DNA of 7,997 nucleotides. Origin: Betaproteobacteria bacterium (GTDB lineage: Bacteria > Pseudomonadota > Gammaproteobacteria > Burkholderiales > Burkholderiaceae_E). The translations under genes were made by a program, and so were the position numbers. Below, piece by piece: positions 1 through 6,140 of this stretch. Position 1 is the first letter of the stretch. Every line of letters begins with the position of its first letter. The DNA lies in NCBI GenBank assembly GCA_016868095.1, contig VGHV01000101.1:1-7997 (forward strand). Reading direction: 5' to 3'. The notes beneath the pieces are model-generated. The model did not search any database, was not told the DNA's origin, and saw only the letters and a list, made by a program, of their open reading frames with translations.

Positions 1-424
1 GCAATTCCCTTGGATCGCGCGAGAAAAGCGTTCGGACACGCCAGGAAAGTCCAGGGGCCTCTTGTCTCGTTTTGCGCATTAGCGCTGGAATCAGTAGTGT
101 TGCTGTTGAATCAGCCATCGCCAGGGTAATGGTCTCGTTGCATTGCCGAGGATCAAAGCTTTGATCAGGTTCGAGTGTTTGGCGCAGCTGCGCAAGTGCA
201 GCTTCAATGCTTGGCCAAAGCTGTAAAGCCCGCAAACTTGGCTTAACCCCATAGCCTTCTCGAATGAACAAGGGGTCGTTTAAGGCATCGCGCAGACGAG
301 CTAATGCATTGCTCACTGCGGGTTGACTCATGGCCAACACTTCGGCTGCCCTTGTCAACTTTCCTTCAAGCATGACGGCTTCAAAAACCCGCAGCAAATT
401 CAGATCGAAGGTTCTAAAGTTCAT
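1..424 (-). CDS. LysR-type transcriptional regulator, C-terminal part outside window
   Basis: The first 141 residues of a LysR-family DNA-binding regulator read without interruption on the minus strand from an ATG at 424-422. An in-frame TAA seven codons upstream makes this the first possible start, although no strong Shine-Dalgarno sequence precedes it. The N-terminus (MNFRTFDLNLLRVFEAV) and the winged helix-turn-helix at about residues 20-60, with TRAAEVLAMSQPAVSNAL and the following RLRDALNDPLFIR, are the classic LysR signature. The co-inducer domain starts near residue 95 (ETITLAMADS) and runs off the window. The style resembles the PcpR/NodD-like branch, but the effector cannot be deduced. 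It is divergent from the transporter-molybdoenzyme-flavoprotein-amidase series, the usual arrangement for a LysR regulator acting on its neighbour and on itself. Family assignment is firm; the target is inferred. Confidence 0.95.
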   Translation of the reverse strand, partial: MNFRTFDLNLLRVFEAVMLEGKLTRAAEVLAMSQPAVSNALARLRDALNDPLFIREGYGVKPSLRALQLWPSIEAALAQLRQTLEPDQSFDPRQCNETITLAMADSTATLLIPALMRKTRQEAPGLSWRVRTLFSRDPREL

Positions 425-479
425 GATAAAACCCGTTTAAATATCTATTTTGTGAATAGTTACCATTCTATTTTATCAT
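423..479. promoter_or_regulatory. Nested inverted repeats, probable LysR operator region
   Basis: A perfect 9-bp inverted repeat has arms ATGATAAAA (423-431) and TTTTATCAT (471-479), centred at 451. Inside it lies a second dyad, CTATT (445-449) and AATAG (455-459), centred at 452, which fits the LysR T-N11-A pattern (T446, A458). A third half-site, CTATT (468-472), pairs with the same AATAG across 8 nt. The left outer arm covers two bases of the regulator start codon (422-424), so binding could block the regulator's own expression while activating the divergent genes. The repeats are read directly from the sequence. The operator role is inferred from position and the known LysR box form. Confidence 0.55.
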
Positions 480-488
480 TTGAAATAA

Positions 489-517
489 TTGCTTCGTTGC
501 CGCAATATACTTACTAT
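489..517 (+). promoter_or_regulatory. Weak candidate sigma-70 promoter of the plus-strand series
   Basis: A TTGCTT (489-494) and a TACTAT (512-517) are separated by 17 nt in AT-rich DNA just downstream of the inverted repeats and about 50 nt before the first plus-strand start. The -35 match is poor, as expected of an activator-dependent promoter. TTGAAA (480-485) with TATACT (506-511) is an alternative, but its 20-nt spacing is too long. The choice is tentative. Confidence 0.25.
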
Positions 518-558
518 GAATCACGAGGCAAAGACCTCTTCTCCCCCCTCAACCATCC

Positions 559-563
559 AAGGA
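559..563 (+). promoter_or_regulatory. Ribosome binding site of the amber-interrupted small ORF
   Basis: AAGGA lies 6 nt before the ATG at 570. This is a good Shine-Dalgarno sequence at the right distance, so the short reading frame starting at 570 is very likely translated. Confidence 0.6.
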
Positions 564-569
564 ACGATC

Positions 570-815
570 ATGGCAACGATTTCAATGCAAGCAGGCAGTT
601 AGGTTCTCAAAGCTTCAAGCCACCAGGGTCTTGAACGGGTGACCGAGGCATCGGGTCTTTTAAAGCGTGTGTTTGACCGCATGATCGCCGCACAGGAAGC
701 GGCCGCGATGCGCAGGCTGGCTCGTTATCACCATGCCTTATATGTCGATCTGGTCAAGCAGGATCATCGATTGGCTGAAGAATTTTTTGCTGCCAAATCG
801 CGTAGCGAAGCCTAA
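570..815 (+). pseudogene. Small helical protein ORF interrupted by an in-frame TAG at codon 11
   Basis: A reading frame of 82 codons starts at ATG 570 behind a good Shine-Dalgarno sequence and ends at TAA 813-815, but codon 11 (600-602) is TAG. Without the amber it would encode an 80- to 81-residue, charged, probably all-helical soluble protein. The first ten residues read MATISMQAGS. The part after the stop has amphipathic helical stretches such as GLLKRVFDRMIAAQEAAAMR and LYVDLVKQDHRLAEEFFAA. There is no membrane segment, cysteine motif or recognised domain. It may be a gene broken by a point mutation, a sequencing error, a ten-residue leader peptide, or a true amber read-through. A shorter 35-residue product could start at ATG 708, which has AGGAAG (694-699) 8 nt upstream. 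I do not recognise the family. It lies first in the plus-strand series, 65 nt before the MFS gene. Confidence 0.5.
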
Positions 816-880
816 GCCGCAATGCTTTGACTTAGTATCAGCTCTTTTATACCGAGGCGAATTGCCGGTTAGGGGGAGCT
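816..880 (+). other. Short spacer before the MFS gene
   Basis: These 65 nt hold no further ORF and no terminator hairpin with a T-run. An AGGGGGAG stretch (871-878) just before the GTG at 881 is the likely ribosome binding site of the transporter, although it lies unusually close to GTG 881. Its spacing to ATG 902 (23 nt) is too long. Confidence 0.5.
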
Positions 881-2107
881 GTGGCCACGCGGCAAGCGTC
901 GATGGCCTATCGCGTTTTGGCAGTCTGCACCGGACTCAATGTTGTGTCCCGGGGAGTTGCTGAGAGCTTTGCGGTCTTTTTGCTGCCTCTCAGCATGGCG
1001 TTCAGCGCAAGCCGCGCTGAAACCACGCTTGCGTACTCGTCGTTCATGCTTGTTTTGGGGCTTTGTTCGCCGCTGACGGGTTGGGCGGTTGATCGGTTCG
1101 GTCCTCGGCGCGTGTATCAGCTCGGGATTGCGCTTTGCGCTTGCGCATGTTTGAGTGCCTCGTTTGCACCTAGCCTGATCATGGTTTACGCCTCGATTGG
1201 GCTATTGCTGCCTTTCGGGGTATCGGGCATGGGTACCATCGCAGCCTCAAATTTGGTGAGCCGCTGGTTTAGATCAGGGCTTTCAACTGCAATGGGCTTG
1301 CTTGCTGCCGCACTCGGCACTGGCATACTGATTTTCGCGCCACTTTCGCAAACGCTTGTCGAGTGGCTAGGATGGCGCGATGCTTATCGAGCGCTAGCTT
1401 TATTGCTTGCTGCAATATGGCTGCTTCAATTTCTTTTGCCCTGGCAGCGCATGCGGGCCGAAGCCAGCATGGCAGAAAGCGCTCTGACTGTGCCTGTCGC
1501 AACGCCGAGCTTGGGATTTGCGGCGCTCTTGCAAATGGCATCACGGACGCCATTATTTTGGGCGCTTTTCGGCATTATGTTTGTGACCTCGGTGAGCACA
1601 TATGCCGTAACCGTGCAATTAGTTGCCTACCTGGTATCGGCGGGTATGACGCCGCTTCACGCTGCTTGGGTCTTCGGTGCGACTGGGCTTGCATCCATCC
1701 TTGGCATGCTCGGAGCTGGCCATTTGGCAAGACAATGGGGAGAGGTGCGTGTGGCAAGTATTTCCTATGCTGCTACCGTCCTTGGGCTTTTGTCACTCGG
1801 ACTCTTCGAGCACTTGCCTCATGTTGGTTTTTTGGTCTTTTATGTTTTGCTCTTTGGGACGATGCAAGGTTCTCGAGGCCCGCTCGTAGCCGTCTTGGCA
1901 GCTCGAGGTTTTGCTGGTGCCAATCAAAGCACCATGTACGGGCTTGTTTTAATCGGCATGGGTTTGGGCGGGGCGCTTGGATCCTGGGCTTCGGCAGCAC
2001 TCTTTGACTGGTTCCAAAGCTATCAAGCGATGATGATGCTTTCAGCCGCTGCAGCTGTCTCGGGATACGCGATTTTTTGGCGCATGAAAACCTGGAACAA
2101 GGCATGA
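881..2107 (+). CDS. MFS transporter, 12 transmembrane segments
   Basis: This 408-residue major facilitator protein sits in the inner membrane and probably moves a small organic acid or related compound by proton-coupled symport or antiport. MFS motif A is clear in the loop after the second helix (residues 67-78, GWAVDRFGPRRV). The fourth-to-fifth helix region (NLVSRWFRSGLSTAMG, then AAALGTG) is typical of the CynX/NimT and oxalate-formate/monocarboxylate-like branches. A polar central loop at about 188-212 divides the two halves, and the length is normal for the family. The GTG at 881 is chosen because of the AGGGGGAG just upstream; the only other early start is ATG 902, seven codons in. An in-frame stop at 833-835 excludes a longer protein. 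It probably shares a transcript with the molybdoenzyme downstream, so it likely carries that pathway's substrate or product. The substrate is unknown. Confidence 0.92.
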   Translation: MATRQASMAYRVLAVCTGLNVVSRGVAESFAVFLLPLSMAFSASRAETTLAYSSFMLVLGLCSPLTGWAVDRFGPRRVYQLGIALCACACLSASFAPSLIMVYASIGLLLPFGVSGMGTIAASNLVSRWFRSGLSTAMGLLAAALGTGILIFAPLSQTLVEWLGWRDAYRALALLLAAIWLLQFLLPWQRMRAEASMAESALTVPVATPSLGFAALLQMASRTPLFWALFGIMFVTSVSTYAVTVQLVAYLVSAGMTPLHAAWVFGATGLASILGMLGAGHLARQWGEVRVASISYAATVLGLLSLGLFEHLPHVGFLVFYVLLFGTMQGSRGPLVAVLAARGFAGANQSTMYGLVLIGMGLGGALGSWASAALFDWFQSYQAMMMLSAAAAVSGYAIFWRMKTWNKA

Positions 2108-2160
2108 TGAGGTTTTGTCCGTAGCGCGCTCGAGTAAGGAGCGATGGTTTCACACTTCCC

Positions 2161-2168
2161 AGGGGAGG
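2161..2168 (+). promoter_or_regulatory. Ribosome binding site deciding the molybdoenzyme start
   Basis: AGGGGAGG, a strong Shine-Dalgarno sequence, lies 6 nt before a TTG at 2175. It supports this TTG over the earlier in-frame TTG at 2115, whose only upstream GAGG is 2 nt away. A 15-codon frame (2144-2191) behind TAAGGAG overlaps this start in another frame and could couple translation, but its Shine-Dalgarno spacing of 2 nt is poor. Confidence 0.5.
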
Positions 2169-2174
2169 CCGAGT

Positions 2175-4307
2175 TTGGATCACACCGTTAATCCCAATGG
2201 GCAGGCTGAAGCAGGCCTTGTGCGAACCATGTGCCCGATGAACTGTCATCCCACGCTTTGCGGTATGAAACTGCACATCGACAAGGACGATATCGTTGAA
2301 GTGTCGGGTGATCCGCAACACCCCGATAGCCGAGGCTTTCTATGTGTTCGAGGCCGAGCAAGTGTCGAGATAAGACGCAATCCCAAGCGCTTGTTGGCAC
2401 CGTTGTGGCGCGATAGCCAGCGTGATGAATTTCGCGCTTGCAGTTGGGACGAGGCCTTGAAGCGCATGAGCGAGGCGATTGCTGCCAAGCCTGCAGCGAG
2501 CACCGCAATTTGGTCGGGGCATGGATCTGCATCATCAACCTATGGTACCCGGGTGATGGGGCAGTTGATGGCGCGCTTTGCTCGACTCCATGGGAGTCAA
2601 TTTTTTAGTCCCACCATGATTTGCTGGGGCCTGGGTGCTTTTGGCTTAGGCTTAACGGGGCTTCTTGAGCCGCACAGTAAAGAAGATCTTGGTGACCACG
2701 CCGATATGGTTTTAATGTGGGGCGCAAATTTCAGCAGTCAGCCCAATACTGCGCCTCATGTTTTGCGTGCGAAAAGGCGTGGTGCTTATCTTGTTTGTAT
2801 CGATGTCCGATACACCGAAGCAGCAGCTCAGGCTGATGAGGTACTGCTGATTCGTCCGGGTAGCGATACCGCGCTCGCACTTTCAATGCTTCATGTAATT
2901 TGTCATGAAGGTTTGATCGATCAAGACTTTATTGACAAGCACACGGTGGGATTTGATGCACTTGCAAAGCATGTGAAGGCTTATCCACCCACCTGGGCAG
3001 CACAACACTGCGGCCTGCCCGCCGAACAAATCGTGGGTCTTGCAAGGCGCTACGCAAGTACCAAGCCTGCAACGATTGTCTTGGGCGGCAGTTCCATGCA
3101 TAAGGGAGCCAACCAATGGCAGGCATCACGTGCGGTGTCATGTCTTGCAGCAATTACAGGGCAGATTGCGAAAGCTGGCTCAGGATTGGGACCTCGTCAC
3201 GGTAGCGGTTCGATCGGTCAGGGACTAGGTAGTCTTGTGCCGCCCGATTTGCGTGATCCGGCCCAGGTCATACCGAATCAGATGTCGAGTATGTTGGATG
3301 CGATGGAAGATGGAAGGATTAAGAACTTAATGCTTTTTGGAACGAATATGCTTTCTTCGTTTCCGCAGCGTGCCCGATTGAGCCGAGCGCTGCAAGCGCT
3401 TGATCTGGTGGTAAGTCATGATCTCTTTATGAACGAAACAGCGGCAAGTCATGCTCAGCTTGTACTGCCATCGACCGCCTGGCTTGAAGAGCTCGGCTGC
3501 AAAATGACCCATACCCATCTTTATCTCAGCGATGCGCTGCTTGCGCCTGAAGGCGAATGTCGGTCAACTTATCAAGTGCTAAACGATTTGGCCCGCTTGC
3601 TCAGTCTTGAGGGCTTCCATCCGTGGAAGGATGTCGAAGCCATGTTTGATGCGGTGATTGATCAGCCCTTTACGGGGCATGCAAGCATTGCGTCATTGCG
3701 AGCTGGTCAGGGGCGTGCAGCACTGAAGGTCTCTCATATCGGGCATGCCGATCTACACTTTGATACACCGAGCGGCAAACTTGAGTTGTACTCGGAGCAG
3801 GCAGAGCATCTCGGTCTTTCGCCACTGCCCGACATGCTGCTCGACGAAATCGAGATCGTGACGACCGAGCTTGACCTAAAAGAGCACCACTCGATTAGTT
3901 CTGACCATGATTTAGTGCCCATTTCAGAACGAGTGTTTCGTCTTGCTCAAGGCCGAACCCTACATCATTTTCATGGTTTTTATAACAACGGTACGGCTCT
4001 ACCAAGTCTTGCAAACAAAGACGCCGAGCCCTGGGTTTTGATGGCTTCGGCCGATGCGCATGCGCTTGACTTAAAGCAGGATGACCCGATTGTTTTATAT
4101 AACAAACTAGGCAGGATGGCAGTGCATGTGCGCCTGCATGAGCGCTTGCCGCAGGGAACGCTTTGGATTCGCGATGGTTGGCCGCAGTTAAACGCCTTAA
4201 GCGATGCTTCGCCGATCCTGCCTGATGCTGCGGTTGACTTGTTTCGGTTTTCAGCGGGTCAATCACGATTTGACCCAAGGGTTTATCTGGCACGGGCGAT
4301 CGGCTAG
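2175..4307 (+). CDS. Molybdopterin (bis-MGD) [4Fe-4S] oxidoreductase, DMSO-reductase superfamily
   Basis: About 710 residues from TTG 2175 (730 if TTG 2115 is used). This is the catalytic subunit of a molybdenum or tungsten enzyme with a bis-molybdopterin guanine dinucleotide cofactor. The protein opens with a four-cysteine iron-sulfur site, C20, C24, C29 and C57 (C-x3-C-x4-C-x27-C), in VRTMCPMNCHPTLCGM and GFLCVRG. The large molybdopterin domain follows (about 65-480), with NPKRLLAPL, WDEAL, MWGANFSSQPN, DVRYTEAA, LLIRPGSDTALAL and the late VVSHDLFMNETAASHAQLVLP. The C-terminal dinucleotide-binding domain begins near 583 (RVFRLAQGRTLHHFHGFYNNG). C150 in TMICWGLG lies 93 residues after the last cluster cysteine, a position compatible with the Mo ligand. 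There is no Tat signal, so the enzyme is probably cytoplasmic. No electron-transfer subunit is adjacent. Its exact reaction (reduction, hydroxylation, hydration or transhydroxylation) cannot be told. It ends 14 nt before the flavoprotein gene. Confidence 0.9.
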   Translation: MDHTVNPNGQAEAGLVRTMCPMNCHPTLCGMKLHIDKDDIVEVSGDPQHPDSRGFLCVRGRASVEIRRNPKRLLAPLWRDSQRDEFRACSWDEALKRMSEAIAAKPAASTAIWSGHGSASSTYGTRVMGQLMARFARLHGSQFFSPTMICWGLGAFGLGLTGLLEPHSKEDLGDHADMVLMWGANFSSQPNTAPHVLRAKRRGAYLVCIDVRYTEAAAQADEVLLIRPGSDTALALSMLHVICHEGLIDQDFIDKHTVGFDALAKHVKAYPPTWAAQHCGLPAEQIVGLARRYASTKPATIVLGGSSMHKGANQWQASRAVSCLAAITGQIAKAGSGLGPRHGSGSIGQGLGSLVPPDLRDPAQVIPNQMSSMLDAMEDGRIKNLMLFGTNMLSSFPQRARLSRALQALDLVVSHDLFMNETAASHAQLVLPSTAWLEELGCKMTHTHLYLSDALLAPEGECRSTYQVLNDLARLLSLEGFHPWKDVEAMFDAVIDQPFTGHASIASLRAGQGRAALKVSHIGHADLHFDTPSGKLELYSEQAEHLGLSPLPDMLLDEIEIVTTELDLKEHHSISSDHDLVPISERVFRLAQGRTLHHFHGFYNNGTALPSLANKDAEPWVLMASADAHALDLKQDDPIVLYNKLGRMAVHVRLHERLPQGTLWIRDGWPQLNALSDASPILPDAAVDLFRFSAGQSRFDPRVYLARAIG

Positions 4308-4321
4308 CGCAAACGGAGACG

Positions 4322-6106
4322 ATGATGAAGCTCGCCGATACGCAACAAGATTTAGATCAAATGTTTGACCTCATCGTGGTCGGTTCGGGTGCCGGGGGCT
4401 TGTCGGCAGCGATTACGGCCAAGCTCCATGGCCTTGAGGTGCTGGTGATCGAGAAAGAAGCTCAATTCGGTGGGACCACAGCGCGTTCGGGCGGTTGGCT
4501 GTGGATTCCGATGAATCCATTGGCTCAGAAGGCGGGCGTGAAGGACTCGATTGAATCGGCAAAAACCTATATACGCCACGAGACTGGGCAGTTTTTTGAC
4601 GAAAAGCGTACCGATGCATTTTTAAGAACAGGTCCTGAAATGATCCAGTTTTTTCTGGAACATACCGCGGTTCGCTTTGACGCTGGCTATTTATTCCCTG
4701 ACTACCATCCTGATGTCGAAGGCGGTATGCCTGGCGGACGTCCCATCGTTGCAGCAGCCTTTGATGCTCGCGAGCTCGGTGAACATTTACCAAAGCTTGC
4801 CCGACCTTTTCGAGCTCTTGGCTTCGCTGGCCTGGCGATAAGCTCGGGCAACGATTTGCTTCATTTTTTTAACTTTAGCCGTTCGCTACGTTCTTTTATT
4901 TATGTTGTTAAGCGAATGGCAAGTCATGGGCTTGACCTATTACGTTATGGACGAAGCATGCGCTTGGTGAATGGCAACGCGCTTGCGGGCAGGCTTGGAA
5001 AAAGCTTGTTTGAGCTTGGTATTCCCTTGTGGTTATCGTCGCCCGCCATAGGATTGATTCGCGATGGTAACCGCGTAGTCGGTGTGAAGCTCTTGCGAGA
5101 TGGCAAAGCGATCGAATTGCGATCGCGCCGCGGCGTTGTGCTGGCAAGCGGGGGATTCCCGCACGATCAGCAAAGGCGACGGCGCCTGTATCGGCATGAT
5201 CCTCAAGGTCAATCACACTGGCCTCTACCCCCCAACGGCAATACGGGCGATGGTGCAAGCATGGCTGAATCGATAGGGGCGCGCTTTTTCGATGCTTTTC
5301 CGCAGGCAGCAGCTTGGGCGCCTGTATCCGAAGTACGTTGGCCAGACGGTGAAACCGGCTTGTATCCGCACTTTGTCGACCGCGGCAAGCCCGGCATTAT
5401 TGCGGTGAATGAACGGGGCAAGCGATTTGTCAATGAATCAAGCTCTTATCACGATTTCGTCCAGGCCATGGTCGCTGATGCAAAGGACCCGAGCGATGTG
5501 AAGGCCTGGTTCATCGCTGATCGTCGAGCCATTCGTCGCTACGGCTTGGGGATGGTGCGACCCTGGCCGGTGCCGATAGGCTGGTGGATCAAATCGGGTT
5601 ATGTACAAACCGCTGAAAGCTTGACGGCGCTCGCAGCCAAAGTCGGTATTAATGGGCAGTCGCTTGTTGAGACCGTTCAATCGTTTAATCGGCACGCAGC
5701 CGATGGCCTTGACCCTGATTTTCACAGGGGTGCCAACGCTTATGGACGGGCACAAGGTGATGCCAGGCATCCTGGGAAGAATCCTTCGCTTGCGCCGCTC
5801 GACGTAGGGCCTTATTTTGCTTTGAGAATTCGGCCTGGCGAACTTGGCAGTTTTGCGGGCTTGCAATCGGATGATCAAGCCCGGGTGCTTGACCGTGATG
5901 GCAAAGTCATCGAAGGTTTGTATGCGGTCGGCAATGACGCCGCAAGCATCATGGGCGGCAATTACCCCGGTGGCGGTATTACCCTTGGACCCGCGATGAC
6001 TTTTGGCTATCTCGCTGCAAGACATGCAGCGGGTGCTCAGCTGTTGATCGAGCAAAGCCTCCGATTACAGGCCTTCGCCGAGCATGAGCTTAAGGATCGC
6101 ATGTAG
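4322..6106 (+). CDS. FAD-dependent dehydrogenase, 3-ketosteroid-delta1-dehydrogenase/fumarate-reductase-like
   Basis: A 594-residue flavoprotein that probably desaturates a C-C bond next to a carbonyl, or runs the reverse reduction. The N-terminal Rossmann fold binds FAD through GSGAGG (21-26) with E45 at the ribose position, then GGTTARSGGWLWIP (50-63), a KstD-style stretch. The second half has NGNTGDGASMAESIGA (305-320), RGKRFVNE (365-372) and a C-terminal FAD segment ending in GNYPGGGITLGPAMTFGY (546-563). Y548 and G552 occupy the places of the catalytic Tyr487 and Gly491 of Rhodococcus KstD. I could not place the other two KstD active-site tyrosines with confidence, so steroid activity is not claimed. 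It has no signal peptide, covalent-flavin domain or haem domain, which sets it apart from respiratory fumarate reductases. GGAG (4315-4318) lies 3 nt from ATG 4322 and 6 nt from ATG 4325, so the start could be either. It sits between the molybdoenzyme (14 nt) and the amidase (34 nt). Confidence 0.9.
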   Translation: MMKLADTQQDLDQMFDLIVVGSGAGGLSAAITAKLHGLEVLVIEKEAQFGGTTARSGGWLWIPMNPLAQKAGVKDSIESAKTYIRHETGQFFDEKRTDAFLRTGPEMIQFFLEHTAVRFDAGYLFPDYHPDVEGGMPGGRPIVAAAFDARELGEHLPKLARPFRALGFAGLAISSGNDLLHFFNFSRSLRSFIYVVKRMASHGLDLLRYGRSMRLVNGNALAGRLGKSLFELGIPLWLSSPAIGLIRDGNRVVGVKLLRDGKAIELRSRRGVVLASGGFPHDQQRRRRLYRHDPQGQSHWPLPPNGNTGDGASMAESIGARFFDAFPQAAAWAPVSEVRWPDGETGLYPHFVDRGKPGIIAVNERGKRFVNESSSYHDFVQAMVADAKDPSDVKAWFIADRRAIRRYGLGMVRPWPVPIGWWIKSGYVQTAESLTALAAKVGINGQSLVETVQSFNRHAADGLDPDFHRGANAYGRAQGDARHPGKNPSLAPLDVGPYFALRIRPGELGSFAGLQSDDQARVLDRDGKVIEGLYAVGNDAASIMGGNYPGGGITLGPAMTFGYLAARHAAGAQLLIEQSLRLQAFAEHELKDRM

Positions 6107-6140
6107 TGCAAATTTGTAGATCAATAAAGGATGTATCGAT

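Noticed and set aside
525..538. GAGG/CCTC hairpin before the small ORF
   Set aside because: The stem is only 4 bp with a 6-nt loop and no T-run, too weak for a terminator or attenuator claim.
600..602. Genome-wide amber recoding (for example pyrrolysine-type)
   Set aside because: TAG is the normal final stop of the molybdoenzyme, flavoprotein and enoyl-CoA hydratase genes in this window.
323..634. 103-residue plus-strand ORF
   Set aside because: It is mostly the antisense of the LysR N-terminus and then non-coding control DNA. It has no family resemblance and a low-complexity composition.
733..963. 76-residue plus-strand ORF across the small ORF and the MFS start
   Set aside because: It is in a different frame from both better-supported frames and shows no motif.
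1363..2007. 214-residue plus-strand ORF inside the MFS gene
   Set aside because: It is a shifted-frame shadow, rich in Cys, Trp and Arg, lying wholly within a convincing transporter.
1773..2321. 182-residue minus-strand ORF
   Set aside because: It is antisense to the MFS 3' end and the molybdoenzyme 5' end, and its composition is that of an antisense shadow.
5108..5126. GCGATCG followed by the palindrome GCGATCGC
   Set aside because: It lies inside the flavoprotein gene, is a single occurrence explained by codon use, and shows no repeat array.
5438..6055. 205-residue minus-strand ORF
   Set aside because: It lies antisense to the most conserved part of the flavoprotein and has no recognisable domain.
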